From positions 1 through 40,893 of the forward strand of contig JAUIDR010000028.1 of NCBI GenBank assembly GCA_030428565.1: a stretch of DNA of 40,893 nucleotides, given 5' to 3'. Both the position numbers and the translations under genes were made by a program. The notes below the pieces were generated by a model, which saw only the letters and a list, made by a program, of their open reading frames with translations, had not been told where the DNA came from and ran no database searches. This document shows positions 32,923 to 40,524 of this stretch, piece by piece. Source of the stretch: Alphaproteobacteria bacterium (GTDB lineage Bacteria > Pseudomonadota > Alphaproteobacteria > UBA7985 > JAUIBT01). The stretch's first letter is position 1. Each line of letters starts with the position of its first letter.

Positions 32923-33942
32923 ACCGTCCCCTGATGTTTCGCTCCATCCACGTAAAGATAGGCGACGCCGATTGGCCGTTTTTGTGTAGAGCGATGCCAT
33001 CCGCCCACCGTTCCAGCCAAACATTGCTTCCAGCTCCGCGACCGTCGCGCCCGCCTCAGCGGCGCGGGTCGCAGCAATCTTGCGTAGGCCGTGCGCAGAC
33101 TTTTGAACGCCGGCATCTCTGCAAGCATTTCGGAACGCGTTTCCGAACGCTTCTTTTGTCATTGGCCTGCCACTCGCCCCGACAATGAAGTGGAGGTCAC
33201 CCGTTGGGCCTGCGTCTATCGTCCTCTGAAGCGTTGATAGAATTGGAATTGTCACCTCCGTCCCGGTCTTGTCAGTCTTGATTGTAGCTATGCCGTTGCG
33301 AACGTGCTGGCGGCCAAGGCGAGCAGCGTCCCCGCGACGAAGTCCGGTGTACAGAAGCACGTCCAGCCAAACCCGCTCCTTGGTTCCGAGAGGCCAATGC
33401 GCTTCATATTTAAGAAGTTCCTCTTCCGTCCAGGCGGGAAAGCCAGATGATTTTGGTGTCTTTAGCCGGGCTACGTTTGCGGTCGGGTCACTTTCCACGA
33501 GGTCCGACTCAATCGCCCATTGGAAAAGCCCGCGCATCGCCTTGATAAAATTACCCGCCTGGGATGGCGTATCTTTCCTGCGGTCTCGGCCTTCGACGAT
33601 GTGCTTTCGGGTGATTGCTTTGAACGGCTCTTTCCCCGCGCCGTCGATGACGTGCTTGAAAATGTTATCGCGCTGCTTGCGTGTCGCCGCAGACAGGGCC
33701 GTGTACGTGGCAGAGGTTCTGTATTGGCGGATAAGCCATTCTAGTGAGCGGGAGTCTACCGGGGCGGCCTTCGCTGGCTTCTTCGCCCCCCATTTCAACG
33801 CCCGCATGTAGGCTTCATCGAAGGCCTTGTCGTAGAGGTCCGGCAGGCGGATGCGCTTGCCGTGTTTGCGGCGGAAGTAGTAGCGGACCTGCCCGTGGCG
33901 GCTCCGCTCCTTGGAGACGTAGGGTGGGATATTCTTGGGCAT
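32908..33942 (-). CDS. int: Tyrosine-type site-specific integrase of the phage-like element
   Basis: I chose ATG 33942, which begins MPKNIPPYVSKERSRHG as related integrases do; ATG 33972 or the TTG at 33978 would overlap the upstream gene. The 344-residue protein has an N-terminal arm-binding part, a core-binding SAM-like domain (about 65-160), and the catalytic domain. The catalytic domain shows Arg in LLYTGLRRGDAARL, His-x-x-Arg in HGLRKIAATR, and Tyr in MASLYTKTAN. The gene's end faces tRNA-Leu, the classic arrangement for insertion into that tRNA. It is last in the long leftward operon. Confidence 0.94.
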   Translation of the reverse strand: MPKNIPPYVSKERSRHGQVRYYFRRKHGKRIRLPDLYDKAFDEAYMRALKWGAKKPAKAAPVDSRSLEWLIRQYRTSATYTALSAATRKQRDNIFKHVIDGAGKEPFKAITRKHIVEGRDRRKDTPSQAGNFIKAMRGLFQWAIESDLVESDPTANVARLKTPKSSGFPAWTEEELLKYEAHWPLGTKERVWLDVLLYTGLRRGDAARLGRQHVRNGIATIKTDKTGTEVTIPILSTLQRTIDAGPTGDLHFIVGASGRPMTKEAFGNAFRNACRDAGVQKSAHGLRKIAATRAAEAGATVAELEAMFGWNGGRMASLYTKTANRRRLSLRGWSETSGDGSPAP

Positions 33943-33949
33943 AGCCTCA

Positions 33950-34162
33950 TCAGAGGCGAATTTCTCGTTCATTGTCAACGCTGTATGCCTGGTCGTCTAG
34001 GTCGTCTTGGTGTTCTGAGGACTGCTCTGGGGAGGAGCTGGGAACGATCCTGATCCGCCCGTCAGGTTCGATCACGACTTCCTTGTCGCCGCCGGTCTGA
34101 TCGATGGCGCGCAGGGCGCGCGCCACGTCAGCCTGGGTAAAGCGGGCGGGGGTGCGGCTCAT
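33950..34162 (-). CDS. Small hypothetical protein before the integrase gene
   Basis: This 70-residue protein starts in an ATGA overlap with the preceding gene. Residues 8-35 (FTQADVARALRAIDQTGGDKEVVIEPDGRIRIVP) resemble small phage proteins encoded next to integrases: a helix then a beta hairpin. The tail is acidic. It could be an excisionase-like or accessory factor, but no DNA-binding motif is clear. Confidence 0.7.
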   Translation of the reverse strand: MSRTPARFTQADVARALRAIDQTGGDKEVVIEPDGRIRIVPSSSPEQSSEHQDDLDDQAYSVDNEREIRL

Positions 34163-34425
34163 CTCTCTAGCCTGGCGATGGCAAGGTCGAGGGCCTTCAT
34201 GGCGGCCTGTCGGCCATGTTGATGCTCGTAGGAGCCTACGGTTCCGAGCCTGTAGCTATCTCCCCACATTGCCTTCTTGAGATCAATGTAGGCGCGGCCG
34301 TAGCCATTGGGCGCCAGAGGGACACCGTTCTGTTCGCAGGCCTCTGGGAGCGCCCTTGAGAGCGTTGCACGGGCGTTTGCCTGCATGATTGCTCTTGCTT
34401 CTTTGAGGATTTGCAGAGGGGTCAT
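34159..34425 (-). CDS. Small phage protein of unknown function
   Basis: ATG 34425 overlaps the stop of the methyltransferase gene (ATGA) and gives 88 residues. The protein is helical (MTPLQILKEARAIMQANARAT), then has GYGRAYIDLKKAMWGDSY and a closing helix KALDLAIARLER. No family is recognisable. Overlaps on both sides show that it belongs to the element's coupled operon. Confidence 0.7.
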   Translation of the reverse strand: MTPLQILKEARAIMQANARATLSRALPEACEQNGVPLAPNGYGRAYIDLKKAMWGDSYRLGTVGSYEHQHGRQAAMKALDLAIARLER

Positions 34426-35006
34426 ATGCTTGCCTTTCCGAAAAATATGGGGCGACCCGCTGCGACGGGCCGGAATTTGTACCAGCAGACGTCCTTGGTG
34501 CTTTGGGCGTTGCTGCCCGCGATCCACTTGACCCGTCCGACAGAGACAATGCGCTCGCAGTAGGGGCCAAACTCGGCCCAGAGGTCGCCGGTATGGGCAA
34601 AGCCTGCATCGATGAGCAGCCAGGTGGTGCGCTTGGCATTGAACACAAACTCGCGGATCATGCAGGGCAGAGGGCTGCGCGCCGGGTCGCTGTAGTGCCC
34701 TTTGAGGCGCGTCCACGGCGGGTTGGTGATGATGGGCGTATGGCCTGGGCCGATCGGGTGGCCTGAGAGGACATCGGCTTGCTCGATCCCAGGCCCGCGT
34801 GGGTTGATATCGCAGGCATAGACGCAAGAATGGCCCGCCGCGCCTAGGGAGCGGATCAGGGCGCCATCGCCTGCGCATGGCTCTATGTAGTCCGTGTGCG
34901 GCGCTAGGTGGGGTAGGAGCGGCTGCACAGCTGCCTCTGGGGTCGCATAGAAGTCATGCGGCCTGCGTGCGAACACCCGGCTGGTCTTGGTGGCGATTTG
35001 GTTCAT
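34422..35006 (-). CDS. Phage N6-adenine methyltransferase-like protein
   Basis: ATG 35006 has AAGGA 8 bases upstream and gives 194 residues; the open frame extends upstream without support. HDFYATPEAAVQPLLPHL opens it. Motif I is YIEPCAGDGALIRSLG (about 40-55), an acidic CDINPRG strand follows, and motif IV is ITNPPW. NPPW is the catalytic motif of amino-methyltransferases acting on adenine. The protein is short and lacks a target-recognition domain, as is common for phage orphan enzymes that may protect phage DNA from restriction. No restriction enzyme is encoded beside it. Confidence 0.85.
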   Translation of the reverse strand: MNQIATKTSRVFARRPHDFYATPEAAVQPLLPHLAPHTDYIEPCAGDGALIRSLGAAGHSCVYACDINPRGPGIEQADVLSGHPIGPGHTPIITNPPWTRLKGHYSDPARSPLPCMIREFVFNAKRTTWLLIDAGFAHTGDLWAEFGPYCERIVSVGRVKWIAGSNAQSTKDVCWYKFRPVAAGRPIFFGKASI

Positions 35007-35229
35007 GATCTGCGTCCTTGTCGTGAGGTCCGTGCAAGCGGACATTGGGTGTGTTCTGGCCGCACGTATCATTTTGCCTCCGGGGTTGGCTGTATTGTCC
35101 GACGTTTGAACCACAAGCAGCCACTCTCAGGGCCTACACGCAAGTTGGCGGGCATGGTCCTGCCACACCTGCCCTTCCATTCATTTATTGTCGGCCGCTG
35201 GTAGTATGTGCAGTATTCACATCTTGGTT

Positions 35230-35748
35230 TCATCGCGGGTATCCCAGTCCCATAGACATCAGTCGAATTTTCATGTCGAACAGCGTGACGCCAAATATCT
35301 CTGCAAGATCATCGACAACTTCATCCGAATTATCATTGCTGCTTTTCTTGCGAAGCTCTGAGTATAGTATCCTTCGCGGTATGATAATTGCGTACGCAAG
35401 CCCAGTGGCTTCCGCGTTTAGGTCCTCAGGAATTTGTGCCATTTGCAGGACATTTAGTGCTAGGCCGTCGCTGGAGGCATCAATGTAAGATTGGTGGAGT
35501 AAGAAATGGGACATCGCCTTCGCCAGGGTAAACCTCTGGCGCTCTCGCGAGTCTCCTCGCTGTATGCGGATTTTATAGCCGTCGCTTGTGCGCTCAATTT
35601 GTCCACTGAGATTAGACGGGAGCGTACAAATTTTGACCTTGATACCGAGTTCGCGCGCGATAGACCCGAGGCGCACTTTGGTAGAATTGGAGTACGTCTC
35701 CAAAATCTTTTTGTGCGGGTTGGCCTCTCTGAAATATTCACTGGTCAT
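35230..35748 (-). CDS. ImmA/IrrE-like protein with a lost metal site
   Basis: ATG 35748 overlaps the stop of the upstream gene (ATGA) and gives 172 residues. The family pattern is recognisable: a strand pair, QRFTLAKAMSHFLLHQSY where ImmA/IrrE peptidases have F-T-L-A-H-E-x-x-H, then DLNAEATGLAYAIIIPRRIL, which matches the E-x-x-A-x-x-F-A-x-x-L-L-M-P helix, and a C-terminal LAEIFGVTLFDMKIRLMSMG. In the HExxH motif the first His is Lys and the catalytic Glu is Ala; only the last His remains. Active ImmA proteins cut the phage repressor. This one should not cut and might bind or compete instead (inferred). Confidence 0.8.
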   Translation of the reverse strand: MTSEYFREANPHKKILETYSNSTKVRLGSIARELGIKVKICTLPSNLSGQIERTSDGYKIRIQRGDSRERQRFTLAKAMSHFLLHQSYIDASSDGLALNVLQMAQIPEDLNAEATGLAYAIIIPRRILYSELRKKSSNDNSDEVVDDLAEIFGVTLFDMKIRLMSMGLGYPR

Positions 35749-36065
35749 AAGGCCACATCCCGGTGTTGTGCCGAGATTTGGCCCACCAGATGCCCCTGTT
35801 GGCTGTCTGGATTTGCATGCGCGCCCTCTTGGCGCGTCGCGTACAGATGCCACATCACCAGGCACCACATAACAACGATGCAAGCGAACAATATGTAGAA
35901 AGCCATTCCCACGAAAGCCTGCCTTCGCTTGCGTCGTTCCATGGCCTCAGGGCCGTTCGGGCAATACTCACATTGCTGGATTTTGAGCCAAGGGAGCAAC
36001 GTTCGGCGGCACCCTCTGTGTGGATCTGGATCATAGGCTGGGCAGCCGTAGGGTTTCTTGCTCAT
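35745..36065 (-). CDS. Small membrane protein with a cysteine-rich cytoplasmic part
   Basis: This 106-residue protein has four cysteines (Cys8, Cys19, Cys33, Cys36; the last pair is C-x-x-C) that could bind zinc. One membrane helix follows (about 50-70; AFYILFACIVVMWCLVMW), then a polar tail. Start and stop overlap the neighbouring genes (ATGA on both sides), so it is coupled to the 47-residue membrane protein and to the ImmA-like gene. No family is recognised. Confidence 0.75.
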   Translation of the reverse strand: MSKKPYGCPAYDPDPHRGCRRTLLPWLKIQQCEYCPNGPEAMERRKRRQAFVGMAFYILFACIVVMWCLVMWHLYATRQEGAHANPDSQQGHLVGQISAQHRDVAL

Positions 36066-36205
36066 TGCATCACCTCCCAGAAGGTGTAGGCCGCAAGAAA
36101 GATAAATCCGCCCGTCGACATGGCGGCCAAAACGCCGAGCGCGAAGGCAAATGCGCCTAGGAAGATGGCGGTTGCGGATTGTAAAAGCTCAACAATGTAA
36201 GGCAT
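36062..36205 (-). CDS. 47-residue membrane protein
   Basis: A short gene with an excellent ribosome binding site (GGGAGGAAAGC before ATG 36205). It encodes an almost entirely hydrophobic protein: MPYIVELLQSATAIFLGAF, then a second hydrophobic part ending in FIFLAAYTFWEVMQ, probably two membrane helices. Its stop overlaps the next start (ATGA). Small phage membrane proteins of this size act as superinfection-exclusion or lysis factors, but nothing specific is visible. Confidence 0.75.
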   Translation of the reverse strand: MPYIVELLQSATAIFLGAFAFALGVLAAMSTGGFIFLAAYTFWEVMQ

Positions 36206-36244
36206 GCTTTCCTCCCGAAGGGGTGGTAGGTATCTGCTTTGAAG

Positions 36245-36278
36245 AAGGCCCTCGCCCTAACAGGCGGGGGCCTTTTTT
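36245..36278 (+). terminator. Strong hairpin with T-run on the plus strand
   Basis: AAGGCCCTCGCC pairs with GGCGGGGGCCTT (12 bp with one G-T pair) around CTAACA, followed by six T on the plus strand. All neighbouring genes are on the minus strand, where the hairpin is followed by CTTCTTC only. It may end an antisense transcript, or weakly end the minus-strand one. Confidence 0.6.
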
Positions 36279-36287
36279 GTGTTTGGG

Positions 36288-37391
36288 CTAGGCAGTCTCG
36301 CGGCCGTTCGCCCAGCCATCGTTCCAGGCATCAAAGAGCTGCTGGCTGTCACGATAAGCAGGCGGGCAGGCCTCGCGCTTCATGCCGTTGTCGCGGGCCT
36401 TCTGGCCTTCGTCAAAGGCCGCCTGGACCTGCTCGGGCGTTGTGCCCGGTTCGGCATCGGGATCCGGCAGGGGCTCTTCCTGCGGCTCCTCTTTGGCCGC
36501 CTGTGCCTCGGTCTCGGCCTTGGGGGCCGGTTCCTCTTTGGCGGCCTTGGCCTTGCCTTCTTCGGCGATGGCGCCCAGCTTGGCGTTGGTGCCGACCGCC
36601 GCCTGGGCAGGCTTCGCGCCTGCCGGGGCGGGGAACAGGGCCTCGACCGTCTGCACCCCGTCCTTCAGGGCCGTGTACCAGGCCAGCATGGTCGGCATGT
36701 CGTCCAGGCTGATATCCAGCACGCCCTCGATCCCAAGCGCACCGCAGATCATATCCGGGGTTACGCCGAAAGCGCCCAGGGCCTTGAGCGCGCCGTCACG
36801 GCGCTCGGTCAGGGTCTTGGCGTCGCCTTTGATAACCTGTAGGGCCGCATTGTAGGCGGGCATCCATAGGGCCTGCGGGACCGCGCGAAACACAGCGTTG
36901 CGCTTGGCGATCGAGCAGGCAGCGTTGCCTGCGACCAAGATCATGTCGTCCTTGAACAGCCGGCCATTACGGTCCTTGATCGAGCGGCGGATGACCTCTT
37001 TGGTGCGCGCGTTGGTTTCCAGATCGACGAAGACGGCCTCGGCCTCAACGAAGCCCTCAAAGCGGTCAACATGCACGACGCGCGAGGCCACCATGCAGTT
37101 GCCAAACTCGGCGACAACGATCTCGGCCAAGCGGATCGACGGGCCGGTCAGGCTCTTGCCGCCACGGGGCAGGGCATAGTTGCATTCATAGGCCGCCTCT
37201 GGGCTCCAGGTGGCCAGCTCAACGACGCCCGTGGCAACCCGGCTGCGGTTGCGTGGGAAGGCCTTTGCGGTTGCGATTTGCTGGTCGATCTCTGCCCGGT
37301 TGATTTCCTGGACAAAGGAGATCGGCGCATCGCCGCCGTTGTGGACCACGGCTTCGCTGCCTTGGCTGGCTGGGGTGAGTTGCTGGTTCAT
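36288..37391 (-). CDS. Phage recombination-module protein, candidate single-strand annealing protein
   Basis: The 367-residue protein starts after a GAGGAGG ribosome binding site; its ATG overlaps the preceding stop. The conserved-looking core (about 30-250) has helices and strands such as EINRAEIDQQIATAKAFPR, LTGPSIRLAEIVVAEFGN and AGNAACSIAKRNAVFRAVP. The remainder is an Ala/Glu/Lys/Pro-rich linker and a short C-terminal helix (AYRDSQQLFDAWNDGWANG). I know related uncharacterised phage proteins with the G-P-S-I-R-L-A-E element encoded near exonucleases. Because a YqaJ-type exonuclease lies in the same operon, a role as the matching annealing protein is likely but unproven. Confidence 0.65.
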   Translation of the reverse strand: MNQQLTPASQGSEAVVHNGGDAPISFVQEINRAEIDQQIATAKAFPRNRSRVATGVVELATWSPEAAYECNYALPRGGKSLTGPSIRLAEIVVAEFGNCMVASRVVHVDRFEGFVEAEAVFVDLETNARTKEVIRRSIKDRNGRLFKDDMILVAGNAACSIAKRNAVFRAVPQALWMPAYNAALQVIKGDAKTLTERRDGALKALGAFGVTPDMICGALGIEGVLDISLDDMPTMLAWYTALKDGVQTVEALFPAPAGAKPAQAAVGTNAKLGAIAEEGKAKAAKEEPAPKAETEAQAAKEEPQEEPLPDPDAEPGTTPEQVQAAFDEGQKARDNGMKREACPPAYRDSQQLFDAWNDGWANGRETA

Positions 37392-37720
37392 GCGGCCTCC
37401 TCATGTTGGTCTGTTTCGGGTGCGGGCAGGTGTTCGGCGATCTCGGCCGGAACGGATCCCGCTACGGTGGTGAAGCTAAGGACGGTGCCGGTCGCGTTCA
37501 GGGTGTCGCTGATCTGCTTGATGCGCTGCGATACCCGCACGACGTGCTCGGGGTCGGTCATGTCTGTCGCGATGGCGTGGCGCACCAGCGTGCGCCCACC
37601 TTCAATCCGCAGGGGCTCGCCTGGGAAGGCGGCCTTTGCCATGGCTGCGGCGATCTTAGGATCAGGGCTCCAAGAGGCGCTGATCTTGATGGCTTGGACG
37701 GTCTTGCGGGGCGTGGTCAT
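37388..37720 (-). CDS. Hypothetical phage protein
   Basis: This 110-residue protein overlaps the next start (ATGA) and begins 3 bp after the HU-like gene. It contains ASWSPDPKIAAAMAKAAF and DPEHVVRVSQRIKQISDTL, a mixed alpha/beta composition, and an acidic tail. No family is recognised; it is part of the recombination operon by position. Confidence 0.65.
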   Translation of the reverse strand: MTTPRKTVQAIKISASWSPDPKIAAAMAKAAFPGEPLRIEGGRTLVRHAIATDMTDPEHVVRVSQRIKQISDTLNATGTVLSFTTVAGSVPAEIAEHLPAPETDQHEEAA

Positions 37721-37723
37721 GGA

Positions 37724-37930
37724 TTAGAGGTTCCCCTTCAGCGCTGGCGACGGTTTGAAGGTCAGGCGCTTGCCTGCCGGGATCATGAGCGGCTCGCCGG
37801 TGGCGGGATTGCGACCCTGGCGCTCGGGGGTATCGCGTACGGTGAAAGTGCCGAGGTCGCGGACGACCACCTTGCCTTCAAGCTTGATGGCTTCGATCAG
37901 CTCTCCGATCGTGTTCTTGTGCGTAAGCAT
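37724..37930 (-). CDS. Short HU/IHF-like DNA-binding protein
   Basis: ATG 37930 (AGGAAA ribosome binding site) gives 68 residues, shorter than the usual 90. The HU beta-arm region is clear: VVVRDLGTFTVRDTPERQGRNPATGEPLMIPAGKRLTFKPSPALKG, with the GRNPATGE arm tip that intercalates DNA. The N-terminal helical dimerisation part is only about 20 residues (TIGELIEAIKLEG), so most of the two-helix base is missing. It could bend phage DNA during recombination or replication. The short N-terminus seems genuine because the start has a ribosome binding site and upstream sequence lacks HU character. Confidence 0.85.
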   Translation of the reverse strand: MLTHKNTIGELIEAIKLEGKVVVRDLGTFTVRDTPERQGRNPATGEPLMIPAGKRLTFKPSPALKGNL

Positions 37931-38051
37931 GAGTTTGGTTTCCTGTTCTGGATGGGAATGGGTGCGCGCCAGGTGGCAGCGATGACAAATGCCACCGGCG
38001 CGCGGACCGCCGCTGGGGAGGAAGATCAGCGGCGGCCATCGGGGAAGGCTA

Positions 38052-38813
38052 TTAGCGGCGTGCTGTGGCGACCACGTCCTCGAAGACCTCCACACCCGGA
38101 AGGCTGGTGGCGCCCTTCTGGATGCGGACCATCGAGCGGATGGCCTTTTCAACAGAGGCCTGGTCGATGAAGTTGCCCAGAGCCCCCATGGTGGCGGTCA
38201 GGGCGTGGTAGTCGGTGATGCGAAACTGCCAGACGGTCTTGGCGCTGGAGGTGACACCGCCTGCCCGTGTGCGCGCCATGTCACCGGCCTTGGCGGTGGC
38301 CGCCTTCTCGGCAGCCTCGGCCTGGGCAGCGGCGGCTTCCGCGCGGCCTTCGGCTTTGGCGGCGGCGTTGGCACTGCGGGCGGCCTCTGCCTTGGCGCGT
38401 TCGGCTTCGGCCTTAGCTCTGGCCTCTTGGGCCTCGCGTTCGCGGCGGGCGCGCTCCTCGGCCACCTTGCGGCGGGCGTGGTCGTCTGCTGCGCGTTGCA
38501 AGGGGCCGGTTGCCGTGGCTAGGCGGGCGTCTAGGCCCTTGAAGTGATCGTTGATGCCCTTCTGGGCGCTGCGCAGGGGCTCGCCTTCGTCCAGGCGAAT
38601 GCGGTCGATGCGCTTGGACAGATCGCGCAGATCGGCCATGCAGACCATGATTTGTTCTTGATCCTCAGCGGTCTTGATCTGGCGGGGCAGCTTGGAGGCG
38701 CGCTCCTCGGCGGCCTCGACCTTTGCGGACAGGTCGGCAAAGTCGGTCTCAAGGACGATGGGCAAGGGGGCCTTGTTGGCTCCAAAGATCTGTTCGACGA
38801 TTGGGTTGCGCAT
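38052..38813 (-). CDS. Phage coiled-coil protein
   Basis: This 253-residue protein starts after GGAG (9 bases before ATG 38813). The N-terminal part (LSAKVEAAEERASKLP) leads to a long charged coiled coil (about 110-175, rich in Ala, Glu, Arg and Lys). It is followed by a folded end: TVWQFRITDYHALTATMGALGNFIDQ and SVEKAIRSMVRIQKG, ending in LPGVEVFEDVVATAR. Proteins with this order, including the closing 'LPGVEVFED', are common in phage recombination operons. They may be structural or DNA-binding; the role is unknown. It lies between the exonuclease and the HU-like gene. Confidence 0.75.
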   Translation of the reverse strand: MRNPIVEQIFGANKAPLPIVLETDFADLSAKVEAAEERASKLPRQIKTAEDQEQIMVCMADLRDLSKRIDRIRLDEGEPLRSAQKGINDHFKGLDARLATATGPLQRAADDHARRKVAEERARREREAQEARAKAEAERAKAEAARSANAAAKAEGRAEAAAAQAEAAEKAATAKAGDMARTRAGGVTSSAKTVWQFRITDYHALTATMGALGNFIDQASVEKAIRSMVRIQKGATSLPGVEVFEDVVATARR

Positions 38814-38846
38814 GGATGGGTCTCCGTTTGATTTAGGGAATGGGGA

Positions 38847-39773
38847 TCAGCCGCGCGGATAGCGCAGGCTGCGGTATGTCTTGGCGGCGACCTGGTAGGA
38901 TTTGCGGTGGCTTTCCTTCCAGGTGATCTTGCGGCCTTCGGCCAGGTGGGCGATGCTGGCGGTGCCCAGGCGGGCCTTGACCTCGGCGTCAATCTCCTCA
39001 ACACGCTCGGCGATGGCTTTGGCCTCGGCTTTCAGCTCGGCGCGCTCGGCCACCAGGATCGGCATGCGGTTATCCTGGGTCAGGTCGAGCTCGTTTTCGG
39101 GATCCGCGCGGCCATACATGCTGTCGATCAGCGGCCCGTCGTTTGCGTAGTCCCACTCGGGCGGATCGCGCCGCGCCACGCTGCCCCAAAACTCTGCCAC
39201 GCGGGCCTTGATGGCGGCCATCAGGCCGTCTTGCAGTGGGATATCAATCAGGTGCAGGTCGATGCCGTGGCTGACCGTCATGGCCGCTACGGCGGCCCAG
39301 GAGGCTCCGGTCAGGTAGGCTTCAACGCTGGCCTGCAGGGCGATCCAGAGCGGCACCTCGATCTGGCCGTCATCATCCTGCCATTTCTGTTTGAAGATGA
39401 AGGGCTCGACGCTCTTGATCTGGACGACGCCCCGGCCTTTGCCGGGCGCGTCCACCAGCAGATCGGGCGTGCCGCCCAGCCGAGCCTCTGTGTCTCGGTA
39501 GTAGGTGTCGTCGGCTGCGTTGTGGTGCAGCAGCCAATCCGGGCGCTGCTCGGCTATGAGCTGGACGGCCACGGGCTCCAGCAGGCGGCCGCGCTGCATG
39601 GCAGGGGTCTCTTGGAGCAGGCGTTCGCTGTGGTTGGCCTTGGCCTCCCACAGCGCCCGGCGGGTGATGAAGGGGCTGGCGTCAAACAGGGCGCCGACCA
39701 CCGAGGCGGTGACGTCCTGGCTGCGCAGAGCAAACCAGGCCGCCTTGTCCTTTGGCGTGTGGATGGTGATCAT
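38847..39773 (-). CDS. YqaJ-type viral recombinase exonuclease
   Basis: ATG 39773, which overlaps the previous stop (ATGA), gives 308 residues; the longer frame is not coding. WFALRSQDVTASVVGALFDASPF is the classic YqaJ opening (Arg and Ser/Ala positions for DNA ends). It is followed by MQRGRLLEPVAVQLI with the first acidic residue, LGGTPDLLVDAPGKGRGVVQIKSV with the D...Q-x-K nuclease core (PD-(D/E)xK), and PLWIALQASVEAYLTGASWAAVAAM. The C-terminus has a coiled coil (about 225-265). It degrades one DNA strand for phage recombination and pairs with the candidate annealing protein downstream. Confidence 0.92.
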   Translation of the reverse strand: MITIHTPKDKAAWFALRSQDVTASVVGALFDASPFITRRALWEAKANHSERLLQETPAMQRGRLLEPVAVQLIAEQRPDWLLHHNAADDTYYRDTEARLGGTPDLLVDAPGKGRGVVQIKSVEPFIFKQKWQDDDGQIEVPLWIALQASVEAYLTGASWAAVAAMTVSHGIDLHLIDIPLQDGLMAAIKARVAEFWGSVARRDPPEWDYANDGPLIDSMYGRADPENELDLTQDNRMPILVAERAELKAEAKAIAERVEEIDAEVKARLGTASIAHLAEGRKITWKESHRKSYQVAAKTYRSLRYPRG

Positions 39774-39982
39774 GCGGCCATCGCCTGGCCACGGATGCGG
39801 CGCTGTTCGATGGCGGCCCAGATGCGCTCTCTGGCATCGTCTGAGCAGCGCAGGTAGTAGCTGCAGGGATGATCGGCAAAGGCAACCCAGGCGGCATCGT
39901 TCATCCAGGGCAGCTCGCCGCGATCGAGGCTGTAGAGCACAGCCAGGTGATTGCGCAGAGGCAGGGAAGTGTCGCGGTTCAT
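39770..39982 (-). CDS. Small phage protein upstream of the exonuclease gene
   Basis: This 70-residue protein overlaps its neighbours at both ends (ATGA). It contains YLRCSDDARERIWAAIEQRR and several Trp and Tyr residues (LPWMNDAAWVAFADHPCSYY). No family is recognised. Coupling with the exonuclease suggests a helper of the recombination module. Confidence 0.65.
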   Translation of the reverse strand: MNRDTSLPLRNHLAVLYSLDRGELPWMNDAAWVAFADHPCSYYLRCSDDARERIWAAIEQRRIRGQAMAA

Positions 39983-40524
39983 GGCAGCAGTACCTCGGCG
40001 TCCAGAAGCTGGCAGCCGGTATTGGCCAGAGCGATGCCGACAAGGGCGTGCAGGTGGCTCTCGCAGGGGGCGATGCCGTCGTTGCTGTCGATCTCAAGCA
40101 TCATCAGGGCGTCGGCGATGGGGCAGGTATCCAGGGCCTTGAGCGCCAGGCGGCGTGCCGAGGTGATGCAGCGGTTGCGGCTAGAATGCCCGCGCCAGAT
40201 CGCGCGGAGCTGGCCGGTGAGCGTCTTGTTGAGCTCGGGCGTCATGCTGCTGTGCTTGATGGCGTGAATAGCCTCGCGGATGATCTGGCTGAGCACCTGG
40301 CTGCGGTCGCAGTCCTGGGCTGCCATGTGCTGGTAGTCGGCCAGTTGCAGCAAGAAGAGGCGCGCGAAGGCGCGGGCCACCGGAAGCTTGGCGGGCGCGG
40401 CAAAGGGCAGGGCGCGGATCAGGGCGGCGGGGCTGTTGCGGTAGACGGTGGCGAGCGTTGTGGTCGGCGTTGGCTTGGCCGGAAAATTGACCTGGACGGC
40501 TGCCATGCCGGATTGAATGAACAT
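39979..40524 (-). CDS. Hypothetical phage protein, first gene of the early operon
   Basis: ATG 40524 gives 181 residues; the frame extends upstream to 40632 without support, and ATG 40506 is an alternative. It is helical with LPVARAFARLFLLQLADYQHMAAQDCDRS, SQIIREAIHAIKHSS and ARRLALKALDTCPIADALMML. No family is known. It is the first minus-strand gene after the 40525-40877 control region, so it is probably an early gene. Confidence 0.6.
   Translation of the reverse strand: MFIQSGMAAVQVNFPAKPTPTTTLATVYRNSPAALIRALPFAAPAKLPVARAFARLFLLQLADYQHMAAQDCDRSQVLSQIIREAIHAIKHSSMTPELNKTLTGQLRAIWRGHSSRNRCITSARRLALKALDTCPIADALMMLEIDSNDGIAPCESHLHALVGIALANTGCQLLDAEVLLP

Noticed and set aside
36239-36855. Several long plus-strand frames opposite the candidate annealing protein
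   Set aside because: Low-complexity antisense of an Ala/Glu/Lys/Pro-rich linker; no motif and no start signal.
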